Below, piece by piece: positions 33,327 to 43,182 of a stretch of 64,000 nucleotides of DNA. The position numbers and the translations under genes are program-made. The stretch's first letter is position 1. The number at the start of each line of letters is the position of its first letter. The DNA is from Mycolicibacterium mucogenicum DSM 44124 (lineage in GTDB: Bacteria > Actinomycetota > Actinomycetes > Mycobacteriales > Mycobacteriaceae), in the NCBI RefSeq assembly GCF_005670685.2, contig NZ_CP062008.1, positions 124,001 to 188,000 of the forward strand, read 5' to 3'. The notes under the pieces were generated by a model. It saw nothing but the letters and a program-made list of their open reading frames with translations. It had not been told where the DNA came from and searched no databases.

Positions 33327-34328
33327 TCAGAGGTGGGCCGGCAGGTCGAACTTCTCGAACAGCGTCGGGTCCATGAACGCGACGACGTGCGAGATGCCGT
33401 CGGGCTTGATGTCCAGCACGTGCAGCTGGAACGCCTCGTGGCGGCCCGTCTCGGGATTGCGCATGTACATGCCCGCGGCGGACTGCCCGTTGGCGGTGGT
33501 GACGACGAACCGCATGTCGCCCGGGTGCTCGGCGGGGCATTTGAACCGGGACAGCTCGACGATGTCCCGCGGGCCCGAGTACCAGGTGTCGAACGGGGGC
33601 ATCTCCCACACCGAGTCGGCGGTGAACAGCTCGACCAGCGCGTCCATGTCGTAGGACTCGAAGGCGTTGACGTACTTGGCCAGCAGGTCCTTGGCTTCGT
33701 CGGACTCCGGGGCGACCAGGACGTCGTCCTGGCTGGGCCCGACGGCGTCGAGCTGGGCGCGCGCCCGTTGCAACAGGCTGTTGACGGCCGCGGTGGACGT
33801 TCCGACGGCCTCGCCGACCTCGGCGGCCTTCCACTGCAGCACGTCGCGCAGTACCAGCACCGCGCGCTGGCGGGGCGAAAGATGTTGCAGCGCAGCGATG
33901 AACGCCAGCCGCACAGACTCACGGGAGCCGACGATGGTCTGCGGATCACCCGGTGCGTCGTGCACGTCGGGCAGTGGCTCGAGCCAGGCGGTGTCGGTGC
34001 GTTCGGAGATCTCGGCCTGCGGGTCGGCCGCCGGCTGGCCGAGCCCCGACGGCAGGGGCCGGCGTTGACGGCCTTCCAGTGAGGTCAGGCAGGTGTTGGT
34101 GGCGATGCGGTACAGCCACGTCCGCACCGACGACTTGCCCTCGAAGTTGTCGTAGGCCTTCCAGGCGCGCAGGTAGGTCTCCTGCACCAGGTCCTCGGCG
34201 TCGTGCAGGGAACCGGTCATGCGGTAACAGTGGGCCAGCAGCTCGCGCCGGTGCCTTTGGGCGTCGGCCAGGAACGCGTCCCTGGACAGTGCCGGTGTGG
34301 CTGCCGCGTCTTCTCTGAGGACACTCAC
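33327..34328 (-). CDS. sigG: ECF sigma factor SigG with C-terminal SnoaL-like domain
   Basis: A 333-residue sigma factor of the ECF41/SigJ-SigG class, directing RNA polymerase to stress promoters. Region 2 is at about residues 25-95 (HCYRMTGSLHDAEDLVQET, FEGKSSVRTWLYRIATNT) and region 4 at about 155-205 (HLSPRQRAVLVLRDVLQW, EVGEAVGTSTAAVNSLLQR). A SnoaL/NTF2-like domain at about 225-330 (YVNAFESYDMDALVELFTA, SVWEMPPF) commonly regulates activity in cis, as no anti-sigma gene is adjacent. GTG 34328 (MSVLREDA) was chosen; the frame stays open far upstream through shadow sequence. It is divergent from the monoacylglycerol lipase, as at Rv0182c-Rv0183. Confidence 0.9.
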   Translation of the reverse strand: MSVLREDAAATPALSRDAFLADAQRHRRELLAHCYRMTGSLHDAEDLVQETYLRAWKAYDNFEGKSSVRTWLYRIATNTCLTSLEGRQRRPLPSGLGQPAADPQAEISERTDTAWLEPLPDVHDAPGDPQTIVGSRESVRLAFIAALQHLSPRQRAVLVLRDVLQWKAAEVGEAVGTSTAAVNSLLQRARAQLDAVGPSQDDVLVAPESDEAKDLLAKYVNAFESYDMDALVELFTADSVWEMPPFDTWYSGPRDIVELSRFKCPAEHPGDMRFVVTTANGQSAAGMYMRNPETGRHEAFQLHVLDIKPDGISHVVAFMDPTLFEKFDLPAHL

Positions 34329-34355
34329 GTGACCCAGGGTACGCAGGGGGTGTGA

Positions 34356-35258
<903 letters not shown>

Positions 35259-35271
35259 CTGGGGTACTCGC

Positions 35272-36309
35272 GTGAAATGGGCTGTGCGCCTGCTGGTTTG
35301 GCTGGCAGTGCTGGCGGTCGCGGCGTGCGGTTCGGACAAGGCCGGCGGTGGCGGCAACTGGGTCGACGAGGACGTCAGCTTCGTCGCCGACGGCCTGACC
35401 ATCCACGGCAGCTACCGCCACGTGCCCGGCGCCGCCGCGGCGCCGTCGGTGTTGCTGATCTCCGAGAGCGGCCAGACCGACCGCAACGGTGACAACGCCG
35501 TGGCCGGCAAGGTCGGCAACATGCGGCAGCTCGCCGAATACCTGTCCGACAAGAAGGTCGACAGCCTGCGCTACGACAAGGTCGGCACCGGCAAGACCGG
35601 GCTCGGGCCGCACGCCCAGAACCTGCGTGACGTGGGCAGCGCGGTCTACACCGCCGGCGCCAAGGCGGCCGTGAAGTTCCTGTCGGAGCAGAAGGGCACC
35701 GACACCGCGCGCATCTCGGTGTACGGGTTGGGTGAGGGCACGGTGCACGCGCTGGCGCTCGCCACCGACACCAACCCGGGTGCCCCGAAGATCCACTCCC
35801 TCGCGCTGCTGCAGCCGCTGGCCGGCCGGTACCTGGACGTCATCACCAACCGCGTGCGGGCCTCGGTCGACGCCGACGTGAAGGCCGGCGCCAAGACCCG
35901 GCAGCAGGCTGACCAGGTGCTGGCGGACTGGGGCGCGGCCGTCGCGTCGACGCGTGCCACGGGCACGCCGCCGGCCAAACTGCCCGAAGGTTTGAGCGCG
36001 ATCCTCAACCCCGCCAACGCCAAGGCGGTGCTGGAGGCGGACGCCATCGACCCGCTGGCGCTGGCCGCGAAGCTGCCGAACGGCATGCCGGTGCTGCTGA
36101 CCTGCTCGGATTCGGACGTCCAGGCCTTCTGCGAGGCGGAGCAGCCGCTGATCGCCGCGCTGGCGCACACCGCGCTGACCGTGCTTCCGCTGAAGGGTGT
36201 CAGCCACGTGCTGCGCGACGATCCGACGGACAACGTCGCCAACTACGCCAATAAGGCGCCGCTGTCCCCGCAGCTGACCAGCGCGCTGGACGGATTTGTC
36301 GGAAGGTAG
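35272..36309 (+). CDS. Alpha/beta-hydrolase-like lipoprotein lacking the nucleophile Ser
   Basis: A 345-residue lipoprotein with a short signal and lipobox AVAAC (Cys at about residue 20). The body has the alpha/beta hydrolase layout: VLLISESGQTDRNGD as the first-strand/oxyanion region, SLRYDKVGTGKTG, a nucleophile elbow at about 160-166, a helical insert, VLLTCSDSDVQ as the acid-loop position and GVSHVLRDD as the His loop. At the elbow the sequence is YGLGEGT, so the expected Ser of GxSxG is Gly (codon GGT). It may be a non-catalytic lipid binder or may use other chemistry. GTG 35272 lies 13 bp after the lipase stop, suggesting one operon. Confidence 0.78.
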   Translation: MKWAVRLLVWLAVLAVAACGSDKAGGGGNWVDEDVSFVADGLTIHGSYRHVPGAAAAPSVLLISESGQTDRNGDNAVAGKVGNMRQLAEYLSDKKVDSLRYDKVGTGKTGLGPHAQNLRDVGSAVYTAGAKAAVKFLSEQKGTDTARISVYGLGEGTVHALALATDTNPGAPKIHSLALLQPLAGRYLDVITNRVRASVDADVKAGAKTRQQADQVLADWGAAVASTRATGTPPAKLPEGLSAILNPANAKAVLEADAIDPLALAAKLPNGMPVLLTCSDSDVQAFCEAEQPLIAALAHTALTVLPLKGVSHVLRDDPTDNVANYANKAPLSPQLTSALDGFVGR

Positions 36310-36385
36310 TCGTACACTGCCGCCATGGGGGATAGATCAAGCGCAATGTATCTGAAAGTTCTTGTCGGACAAGGTGGTTGGCGCC

Positions 36386-37135
36386 ATGAGTGACGACAGG
36401 ATGTTGGCCCGGATCGCGGCCTTGCTGCGGCAGGCCGAGAACACCGACAACCCGCACGAGGCCGAGGCCTTCATGGCGGCAGCGCAGCGGCTGGCCACCA
36501 CGACGTCTATCGATCTGGCGGTGGCGCGGGCGCATTCGGCGACCCGGACCGCGGCTCAGGAGCCGGTGCAGCGCACCGTCACCATCGGTGAGGCGGGGAC
36601 CCGGGGACTGCGGACGTTCGTGCAGTTGTTCGTGCTGATCGCGCGGGCCAACGACGTGAAATGCGATATCGCATCCAACTCGACGTTCGTCTACGCCTAC
36701 GGGTTCGCCGAGGACATCGACGCCACCCACGCCCTGTACGCCAGCGTGGTGGTGCAGATGGTCAAGTCGTCGGATGCCTATATCTCCACGGGTGCGCACC
36801 GGCCGACGCCGACCATCACCGCCCGGCTCAACTTCCAGCTGGCGTTCGGCGCGCGCGTCGGGCAGCGGCTCGTCGACGCGCGCGAGGAGGCCCGGCAGGC
36901 GGCGACGGCCGAGCGCGCCGATCAGCCGGGGACCGCGCTTGCGTTGCGCAACAAGGACCTTGAGCTGGTGTCGTTCTACAAGAAGACGTCGCAGGCGCGG
37001 GGGAGCTGGCGGGCGACGAGTGCTTCGGCCGGCTACTCGTCGGCGGCGCGGCGGGCCGGCGACCGGGCCGGGCGCCGGGCGCGGCTCGGGCCGAGTCCTG
37101 AATTGTCCGGTGCCCGTACGGCTCTGGAGCGATGA
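36386..37135 (+). CDS. DUF2786 domain protein (Rv0184 type)
   Basis: A 249-residue cytoplasmic protein. The N-terminal DUF2786 helical domain (about residues 4-45, RIAALLRQAENTDNPHEAEAFMAAAQRL) is followed by a conserved mixed region containing NSTFVYAYGFAEDIDATHALY and a basic Ala/Arg C-terminus. The start is ATG 36386; a TTG at 36362 would add eight residues. It overlaps the next gene by 4 bp (ATGA), and the pair is conserved as Rv0184-Rv0185. The molecular role is unknown. Confidence 0.8.
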   Translation: MSDDRMLARIAALLRQAENTDNPHEAEAFMAAAQRLATTTSIDLAVARAHSATRTAAQEPVQRTVTIGEAGTRGLRTFVQLFVLIARANDVKCDIASNSTFVYAYGFAEDIDATHALYASVVVQMVKSSDAYISTGAHRPTPTITARLNFQLAFGARVGQRLVDAREEARQAATAERADQPGTALALRNKDLELVSFYKKTSQARGSWRATSASAGYSSAARRAGDRAGRRARLGPSPELSGARTALER

Positions 37136-37623
37136 CCCGGGACGTTCAACGATCCGCGGTGTACGCCGCTGAGCAGTTCGTGCGCACGTTGTTCGACCGC
37201 GCCGGGGAACGCGGCAATCGGGCGGTCGAGTTCTTCGGGGCACAGTTGACGTTGCCGCCCGAGGCTCGCTTCGGGTCCGTCGACGCGGTCCGGCGCTATG
37301 TCGACCAGGTGTTGACGATGCCGGCGGTGGCGGCGCGGTGGCCCGACGCGGGTGCGGTGGCGGTACGGGCACGGCGGGGTGTGACGGCCGCCCACTACGA
37401 GGCGGGTGAGGGCGGCGCGGTCATCGCGGTACCTGAACGCCAATCAACCTGGGCGCTGAGGGAATTGGTGGTTCTGCACGAGCTGGCCCACCACCTGTCC
37501 GCCGCGGTGCCGCCGCACGGGCCGGCGTTCACCGCGACTTTTTGCGACCTGACGGACGTTGTCATGGGCCCGGAGGTCGGGCACGTGCTGCGGGTGGTCT
37601 ACGCCAAAGAGGGTGTCCGCTGA
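37132..37623 (+). CDS. Putative metallohydrolase (TIGR04338-like, Rv0185 type)
   Basis: A 163-residue protein with a zinc-protease-type motif LHELAHHLS (His at about residues 116 and 120) followed by a third histidine in PPHGPAFTATF (about 129), consistent with a HExxH...H metal site. A preceding stretch STWALRELVVL forms the helix that normally bears the motif. The size fits a small mycobacterial metallohydrolase family. It overlaps DUF2786 by 4 bp. The substrate is unknown. Confidence 0.8.
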   Translation: MTRDVQRSAVYAAEQFVRTLFDRAGERGNRAVEFFGAQLTLPPEARFGSVDAVRRYVDQVLTMPAVAARWPDAGAVAVRARRGVTAAHYEAGEGGAVIAVPERQSTWALRELVVLHELAHHLSAAVPPHGPAFTATFCDLTDVVMGPEVGHVLRVVYAKEGVR

Positions 37624-37631
37624 CCCTTTTC

Positions 37632-37696
37632 CCGCGAGCGTGCGTGTTTGTACATGGACACGCCGCGTTCGGCGTGTGCTCCGCGCACGCTCGCGG
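37632..37696. terminator. Nested palindrome between convergent genes
   Basis: The outer arms CCGCGAGCGTGCG (37632-37644) and CGCACGCTCGCGG (37684-37696) are perfect complements. The inner arms ACACGCCG (37658-37665) and CGGCGTGT (37670-37677) form a second stem. It lies between stops at 37623 and 37723 and would act on both transcripts. Confidence 0.7.
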
Positions 37697-37722
37697 CCGG
37701 CGAGCGTCCCTCTGGTGATCGT

Positions 37723-38727
37723 CTAGTGCGGTGGCCCCAGATACGGGAAGACGTCCAAGGTGTCGGCGTGTGGGCTCAGACCTGACGGTGGGCAGTCGCC
37801 CTTGGTCAAAGACGCCAGTCGGTAGTCGATCACGTCGTCGGTGAACGTCCGCCCGTTCGGGTACTTGGCCGGTAGCGACGGGTTGAACGTCAGCATGTCG
37901 GGCAGGATGCCCTCGGCATCGACGGCGGCGACAGCCTCCTCGTCCGTGTAGCCGCCGGTGTGCCCCAGCAGGTGGACGAACATCGGCATCCACCGGTCCC
38001 GGTCGTGCTCCGGCTCGCTGGCGTTGTACTCCTCTTTGGTCTCGTCGGTATTGAAGAAGCTGCTGACCGACGGATGCCCGGCCCGGTCGACATGCAGCAG
38101 CGTGCCGTCGCGGCGGACGCTGCAGCGGCCCCAGATCCGGAAGTCGGGCGTGGTGCCCAGCAGTTGTGTGGTCGGCAGTTCCAGGACCATCGAGCACACG
38201 TTGGCCTTCGTATTGGAATCGACTCCGGTCCACGGGAACTCGCCGCTGAGGTGCAGGGCGGTGAAGTTGCGCCCGCCTCTGATGTCGAACAGGTTCTTGA
38301 TGCCGTTGAAATCGAAGAAGAAGGCATCACTGCGGGCGCCGGCGAAGAACGTGTAGTCGCCGGACTCGGCGATCACGGGCTCCTTGCCGAACGACACCTC
38401 GACGCCTTCGAAGATCTTGTCGCCCACCGCCTCCGGTGATCTGGCGGCCTCGCCGGTTGCCAGGTACACGTCGACGGTCTGCCGGCCCGAATCCGGCTCG
38501 GAGAATACGTAACTGAACGCGATGTCGTTGCGCAGATCGCCGTCGTTGTCGATGGCCAACCGGTAGATGGCATCGGGGTGCAGGGCGTCGGCGTTGGGGT
38601 TGGCATTGAGGATGAGCACCGTCCGGGCCGGGTCGGCCGGCGATTGGAATGCGTACAGGTCGCAGAGGTCCAGGCGCTGGTCGCCCAGGGGTGGGCCGAG
38701 GCTGAGCCCCGTGAAGTGATTCGACAT
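37723..38727 (-). CDS. DUF4331 domain protein
   Basis: A 334-residue protein of the DUF4331 family, recognised by the N-terminal NHFTGLSLGPPLGDQRLDL, LYAFQSP, ILNANPNAD and the later SEPDSG, FFDFNGIKNLF and HLSGEFPWTGVDSN elements. No signal peptide is seen, so it is probably cytoplasmic. Members are widespread but functionally uncharacterised; some are halogenation- or vanadium-associated neighbours, which this context does not show. ATG 38727 (MSNHF) gives the family start; ATG 38736 is in frame. It is divergent from the O-methyltransferase. Confidence 0.8.
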   Translation of the reverse strand: MSNHFTGLSLGPPLGDQRLDLCDLYAFQSPADPARTVLILNANPNADALHPDAIYRLAIDNDGDLRNDIAFSYVFSEPDSGRQTVDVYLATGEAARSPEAVGDKIFEGVEVSFGKEPVIAESGDYTFFAGARSDAFFFDFNGIKNLFDIRGGRNFTALHLSGEFPWTGVDSNTKANVCSMVLELPTTQLLGTTPDFRIWGRCSVRRDGTLLHVDRAGHPSVSSFFNTDETKEEYNASEPEHDRDRWMPMFVHLLGHTGGYTDEEAVAAVDAEGILPDMLTFNPSLPAKYPNGRTFTDDVIDYRLASLTKGDCPPSGLSPHADTLDVFPYLGPPH

Positions 38728-38811
38728 GAACGTCATCTAAGTGGTCGGCGGTTCGTGCCGAACCAGAATCGGTCAATCTCGGACCTGTGGCGCCCGCGCT
38801 AGCCTGAGGCC

Positions 38812-39477
38812 ATGACCCAACCCGAGCCGCAGGCTGTCGACGAGATGTTCAACCAGGTGCTGCGCACCGAGGACGAAGCGCTGGCGGCGACGCGCGAGTC
38901 CGCGGTGACGGCGGGCATGCCGGCCATCGAGGTCTCGGCGCAGCACGGAAAGTTGTTGTCGCTGTTGGCGACGATCAGCGGCGCCACCCGGGTGCTCGAG
39001 ATCGGAACCCTTGCGGGCTACAGCACCATCAACCTCGCCCGGGGCGTCGGTGCCGAGGGCCGCGTGACGACGCTGGAGTACTCCCCTGAACATGCTGCGG
39101 TCGCGCAGACCAACTTCGAGCGGGCCGGCATCGCGGACCGCGTCGAGGTGCTCGTCGGCGCAGCGCTCGACACATTGCCGCAGCTGGCGGAACGCGGCGC
39201 GCAGTTCGACTTCTTCTTCATCGACGCGGACAAGGAGAACAACAGCGCCTACGTCGACTGGGCGGTGCGACTGGCGGCGCCGGGCGCGGTGATCGTCGTC
39301 GACAACGTCACGCGCATGGGCCGCGTGCTCGATCCCGCGGCCGATGACCTGCAGGCGCAAGGGGTGCGCAACATGCTGGAGCTGGTGGGCAACCACCCGC
39401 GTCTGGAAGCCGCCGCCATCCAGACCGTCGGTGCCAAGGGCTGGGACGGTTTCGCCGTGGCTCGGGTGGCGACATAG
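38812..39477 (+). CDS. SAM-dependent O-methyltransferase (Rv0187 type)
   Basis: A 221-residue class I, Mg-dependent O-methyltransferase of the catechol/caffeoyl-CoA OMT group. SAM motif I is VLEIGTLAGYSTI at about residues 62-74, motif II TLEYSPEH at about 88, and the metal-binding FFIDADKENNSAY at about 138-150 with VDNVTRMG at about 163. It methylates catechol-like substrates in the cytoplasm. It is translationally linked to the secreted-protein gene that starts at its last base (TAGTG). Confidence 0.9.
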   Translation: MTQPEPQAVDEMFNQVLRTEDEALAATRESAVTAGMPAIEVSAQHGKLLSLLATISGATRVLEIGTLAGYSTINLARGVGAEGRVTTLEYSPEHAAVAQTNFERAGIADRVEVLVGAALDTLPQLAERGAQFDFFFIDADKENNSAYVDWAVRLAAPGAVIVVDNVTRMGRVLDPAADDLQAQGVRNMLELVGNHPRLEAAAIQTVGAKGWDGFAVARVAT

Positions 39478-39872
39478 TGTTCCGGTCCGCCGCTGCGGGA
39501 CTTGTGTTGGCCGTCGGCCTGGCACCGACGGCCTCGGCCGACCCGGTGCCGCTTCCGGAGGCGCCGCCGTCGCCGGGAACGACGTTCGTCGACGATCCGG
39601 CGATCGTCGACCCCCATCCGCTGGCCGCGGAGTCATGGAGCCGGTTGGACCCGGAACCCGCTGTGGCACTGAATATTTCGGTCGGATCGCCGGACTGCTA
39701 CGGAGTGCACGCCACCGCGGCGGAGACCGACCAGACCGTGGTGGTCACTCTGACGTCGGGCCGGCGGTCGGATCGCGAGCGGATGGTCTGCACCATGATG
39801 ATGATGCCCGGCCAGATCGTCGTGCCGCTGGCCAGTCCCGTCGGCGCTCGGGCGGTGCTGACGGCCGAGTAG
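39477..39872 (+). CDS. Small secreted protein of unknown function (Rv0188-region)
   Basis: A 131-residue exported protein with a signal peptide (RSAAAGLVLAVGLAPTASA, cleavage at about residue 21), a proline-rich segment DPVPLPEAPPSPG, and a compact domain with two Cys (DCYGV and VCTMMM) that may be disulfide linked. GTG 39477 shares its G with the TAG of the methyltransferase gene. No family was recognised. Confidence 0.7.
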   Translation: MFRSAAAGLVLAVGLAPTASADPVPLPEAPPSPGTTFVDDPAIVDPHPLAAESWSRLDPEPAVALNISVGSPDCYGVHATAAETDQTVVVTLTSGRRSDRERMVCTMMMMPGQIVVPLASPVGARAVLTAE

Positions 39873-39950
39873 GCCCGCAACTCAAATTTGACGCGGCCGC
39901 TGATTTCCGGTGTTACGTTTCGGTGGGGCGTCGAGGCGTGAGGAGTTGTG

Positions 39951-41291
39951 GTGACAGCTTTGGCCGAAGTCCGACATTTCCGCCGCGGTGACGCGGGCTA
40001 TGAAGAGGCGCGCCGCGCGACGGTGTGGAATGCGCGTGTGCCGCAGCGTTTTCCGGACGTCATCGTGCAGGCGTCGTGTACTGCCGATGTGGTGGTGGCG
40101 GTCCGCTACGCCCGTGCGAACAGATTGGCGGTCGGCATCCGCTCCGGCGGGCACAGTTGGTCGGCCAATCACCTGCGCGACGGCGGCCTACTGCTCGACG
40201 TGAGCCGGCTCGACACGTGCCGGGTGGATCGCGACGCGATGACCGCCGTGGCCGGGCCCGGTAAGGGCGGCAGCGTGCTGGCCGGCGAGCTGGAGCAGCA
40301 GGGCCTGTTCTTCCCGTCAGGACACTGCCGGGGCGTGCGGCTCGGCGGCTACCTGCTGCAGGGTGGCTACGGGTGGAACAGCCGCGTGCTGGGGCCGGCG
40401 TGCGAAAGCGTGCTGGCGCTCGATGTGGTAACCGCCGACGGTGAGCAGATTCGGTGTGACGCCGAGCATCACCCCGACTTGTATTGGGCGGCAAGGGGAT
40501 CCGGTCCGGGATTCTTCGGCGTCGTGACGGCGTTCCACCTGCGCCTCTATCCGAAGCCGCCGGTGTGCGGCAGCAGCCTGTACGTCTACCCTTTCGAAGC
40601 CGCCGACGACATCTATACGTGGGCCCGCGCGATCAGTGCCGAAGTGGACCGCCGGGTGGAGCTGCAGATCGTCGCCTCCCGCGCCATGCCGAGCTCGGGG
40701 CTGGATACGCCGGGCATCGTGCTGGCTTCTCCGGTGTTCGCCGACAGCGACGATGACGCGAAAGTCGCAGTGGGACTGCTGGATACGTGCCCCGCACGTC
40801 CCCACGCCCTGATGGCCGTGCCGTTCGCGCCGACGAACCTGCCCACCTGGTACGACGCGGTGATGAGCAACTACCTGAACGATCACCGGTACGCCGCGGA
40901 CAACATGTGGACGTCGGCGTCGACGGCCGAGCTGCTGCCCGGCGTGCGCAACATCCTCGAGACCATGCCGCCGCATCCGTCGCATTTCCTCTGGCTGAAC
41001 TGGGGGCCGTCGCCCGCCCGTCAGGACATGGCCTACAGCCTGGAAGACGAGGTGTACCTGGCGCTCTACGCCGGCTGGCAGGACGCAGCCGATGACGAAA
41101 AATACGGCGACTGGGCCCGTTCCAACATGGCGGCGATGTCCCACCTGGCCACCGGGATACAGCTGGCCGACGAGAACCTCGGTGCCCGGCCGGCCCGGTT
41201 CGCCAGCGACGCGGCCATGGCGCGACTGGATGCGGTGCGCGCACAATATGACCCGGAGGGTCGCTTCTACGCCTGGATGGGACGGACATGA
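39951..41291 (+). CDS. FAD-linked oxidase, berberine-bridge-enzyme type
   Basis: A 446-residue PCMH-type flavoprotein with C-terminal BBE segment. RSGGHSWSANH (about residues 63-73) contains the His that can bind FAD covalently, and SGHCRGVRLGGYLLQGGYGW (about 124-143) contains a Cys in the position of the second covalent link, so bicovalent FAD is likely. The substrate domain spans about 200-400, and the BBE end is YDPEGRFYAW. It would oxidise a phenolic or alcohol substrate with O2. GTG 39951 is chosen since AGGAG lies five bases upstream; GTG 39948 is three bases earlier. The ATGA overlap with the next gene ties it to the DAPG-hydrolase-like enzyme. Confidence 0.86.
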   Translation: MTALAEVRHFRRGDAGYEEARRATVWNARVPQRFPDVIVQASCTADVVVAVRYARANRLAVGIRSGGHSWSANHLRDGGLLLDVSRLDTCRVDRDAMTAVAGPGKGGSVLAGELEQQGLFFPSGHCRGVRLGGYLLQGGYGWNSRVLGPACESVLALDVVTADGEQIRCDAEHHPDLYWAARGSGPGFFGVVTAFHLRLYPKPPVCGSSLYVYPFEAADDIYTWARAISAEVDRRVELQIVASRAMPSSGLDTPGIVLASPVFADSDDDAKVAVGLLDTCPARPHALMAVPFAPTNLPTWYDAVMSNYLNDHRYAADNMWTSASTAELLPGVRNILETMPPHPSHFLWLNWGPSPARQDMAYSLEDEVYLALYAGWQDAADDEKYGDWARSNMAAMSHLATGIQLADENLGARPARFASDAAMARLDAVRAQYDPEGRFYAWMGRT

Positions 41292-42034
41292 GCTACCTGG
41301 GTTACCGCGGTGACGACGCGGACACACCGTTCGGCAGGTTCTTCAACCCGGAGATGGCGGCGCTCCCACGCCACGTGGTGGAGGCGCTCGAGCACGGGCC
41401 GCAGGCCGGTCCGGTGCTGCCCGATTTCGACGAACCGCTGGCCGCGGACGGTTATCAGCAGACCGAGAACGGTTACGGCACGCTGTCGGACGGCGGCTAC
41501 ACCGTCGCCGTGCGCACCGACATGCCGGGCGTGACGCCGCAGATGTGGGACTGGTGGTTCGGCTGGCACGGCTGCGACGCGCGCCGCTACAAGCTGTGGC
41601 ACCCGCGGGCGCACGTGTCGGCGCAGTGGCGCGACGGCCGTGACGAACTGGCCTATGTCGGCCGGACCTCGCTGGTCGAGGAGTACCTCGGCTCGGCGCT
41701 CAGCTCGGTCGCGATCCAGTTCGTCGACCCGGAGTCGCAAGGGCACGCCGGGCTGGCGATCGTCGCCCGCCTCGGGTCGCCGGACATCCCGGTCGACATC
41801 GGCTGGCTGGTTCATCAGGTGCGGCCGACACCGGACGGTGCCGAGATGCGCTCTCGCTTCTGGATGGGTGGGCAGCACGTCAGCTTCCGTGCCGGTAAGT
41901 CCTTGGCGGACCATGCGTTTCGGGTGCTCGCTGCGCGTCAGCTGCCGCAGCCGCGGGATCTGCTGGTGCACTGCGCGCAGGAGATGAACCACCTCGCCGG
42001 CTTCCTGCCGGAGCTCCACGCGCAGTTCGGTTAG
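41288..42034 (+). CDS. DAPG/phloretin hydrolase family C-C hydrolase
   Basis: A 248-residue enzyme resembling the zinc-dependent PhlG family, which cleaves the acyl-aryl C-C bond of acylated phloroglucinols such as diacetylphloroglucinol or phloretin. The family segments WDWWFGWHGCDARRYKLWHP (about residues 86-105) and HCAQEMNHL (about 230-238, His/Glu zinc ligands) are visible. It overlaps the BBE oxidase by 4 bp, so the two likely act in sequence: oxidation, then retro-acylation of an aromatic ketone. The natural substrate is unknown. Confidence 0.78.
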   Translation: MSYLGYRGDDADTPFGRFFNPEMAALPRHVVEALEHGPQAGPVLPDFDEPLAADGYQQTENGYGTLSDGGYTVAVRTDMPGVTPQMWDWWFGWHGCDARRYKLWHPRAHVSAQWRDGRDELAYVGRTSLVEEYLGSALSSVAIQFVDPESQGHAGLAIVARLGSPDIPVDIGWLVHQVRPTPDGAEMRSRFWMGGQHVSFRAGKSLADHAFRVLAARQLPQPRDLLVHCAQEMNHLAGFLPELHAQFG

Positions 42035-42111
42035 CCCGCGCGCGAGGTGGCCGGCGGCGGGTGTGGCTGACGCCACTCTCCATGAACTATCAAACACGTT
42101 ACGATCGTTTT

Positions 42112-43182
42112 ATGAGTGATAGTTCTACGACGGGTCGCCGCTTGCCTGCCTGGGTACGCCGCGCGCTGATCGCACTGGGCTGTGTTGTCGCGGTCGTGCT
42201 GTCGGCGGGCGGCTGGGTGCTGTACGCCAACGACTTCGCGATCCGCGAGCAGCGCGTCACCATCCCGGCGCCGGCGCAGCCCCTTGACGGTGTGCTGGCC
42301 CTGCCCAAGACGGGGAAGGGACCGTTCGGCCTGGTGGTGTTCGTCCACGGCGACGGTCCCGCCGACGCCAGCCGCGACGCGTTCTACCGGCCCATCTGGG
42401 AGTCCTTCGCGAAATCCGGCTACGCGTCGTTGTCGTGGAACAAGCCCGGCGTCGGCGGTGCACCCGGTAACTGGCTGAACCAGAGCATGGCCGACCGGGC
42501 CGCCGAGACGAGCGCCGCGATCGACTGGGCCCGCACCCGGCCGGACATCGATCCGCACCGCGTCGGTATCTGGGGTATCAGCCAGGGCGGCTGGGTGGCG
42601 CCCGAGGTAGCGGTGCGCAAACCCGACCTGCAGTTCGTGATTCTCGTTGGCCCAGCGATCAATTGGATGCGGCAGGGTGAGTACAACCTGCGAGCCGAGC
42701 TGAAGGCGCGCGCGACGCCGCAGTCGGAACTGGCCGCTGCGCTGGCCCGGCGGGAGCGGACAAATCAGCTGCTGCGCACCGGCGCGACCTACCACGAGTA
42801 CCGCACGGCCGGCATCGACGCGTCGCCGATGTCCGCAGACCGCTGGGGATTCGTCGCGCGAAACTACCGTGCGGACGTCAGCGCCACGCTGCCGCACCTC
42901 ACGGTCCCGGTGCTGCTGGAGCTCGGCGAGGGCGACCGGAACGTCGACGTGGCTGAGACCGAGCGCGTCTACCGAGAACTGGTGCGTCGCGATCTGCTGA
43001 CGGTCCAGACGTACCCGCACGCCTCGCACAGCCTCGCCAAGGAGGACCTGGAGAACAATCCCAACAGCGTAAAAGCTTATGTGATGGGAACTTTCGCGCC
43101 CCGGCAGATCTATGCGCCCAGCTACCTCGACAATCTCCGGCGCTACGTCCAGGAACTGCCGGCCGCCAAGGAGGCCCGATGA
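42112..43182 (+). CDS. Membrane-anchored alpha/beta hydrolase
   Basis: A 356-residue hydrolase of the dipeptidyl-aminopeptidase/acyl-esterase type. An N-terminal helix at about residues 15-40 (RALIALGCVVAVVLSAGGWVLY) anchors it. The catalytic domain has VVFVHGDGPAD (about 80-90), the nucleophile elbow WGISQGGW (about 158-165), the acid loop LELGEGDRNVD and the His in HASHSLAKED (about 303-308). ATG 42112 was chosen; the frame extends to 42061 without a ribosome site. The sequence just upstream, AACACGTTACGATCGTTTTATG, is AT-rich and may hold a promoter. It is coupled to the next gene by ATGA. Confidence 0.84.
   Translation: MSDSSTTGRRLPAWVRRALIALGCVVAVVLSAGGWVLYANDFAIREQRVTIPAPAQPLDGVLALPKTGKGPFGLVVFVHGDGPADASRDAFYRPIWESFAKSGYASLSWNKPGVGGAPGNWLNQSMADRAAETSAAIDWARTRPDIDPHRVGIWGISQGGWVAPEVAVRKPDLQFVILVGPAINWMRQGEYNLRAELKARATPQSELAAALARRERTNQLLRTGATYHEYRTAGIDASPMSADRWGFVARNYRADVSATLPHLTVPVLLELGEGDRNVDVAETERVYRELVRRDLLTVQTYPHASHSLAKEDLENNPNSVKAYVMGTFAPRQIYAPSYLDNLRRYVQELPAAKEAR

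Noticed and set aside
39477..39991. 215-codon frame overlapping the small secreted protein and BBE oxidase start
   Set aside because: It is Arg/Gly-rich shadow sequence in a different frame from the signal-peptide-bearing gene.
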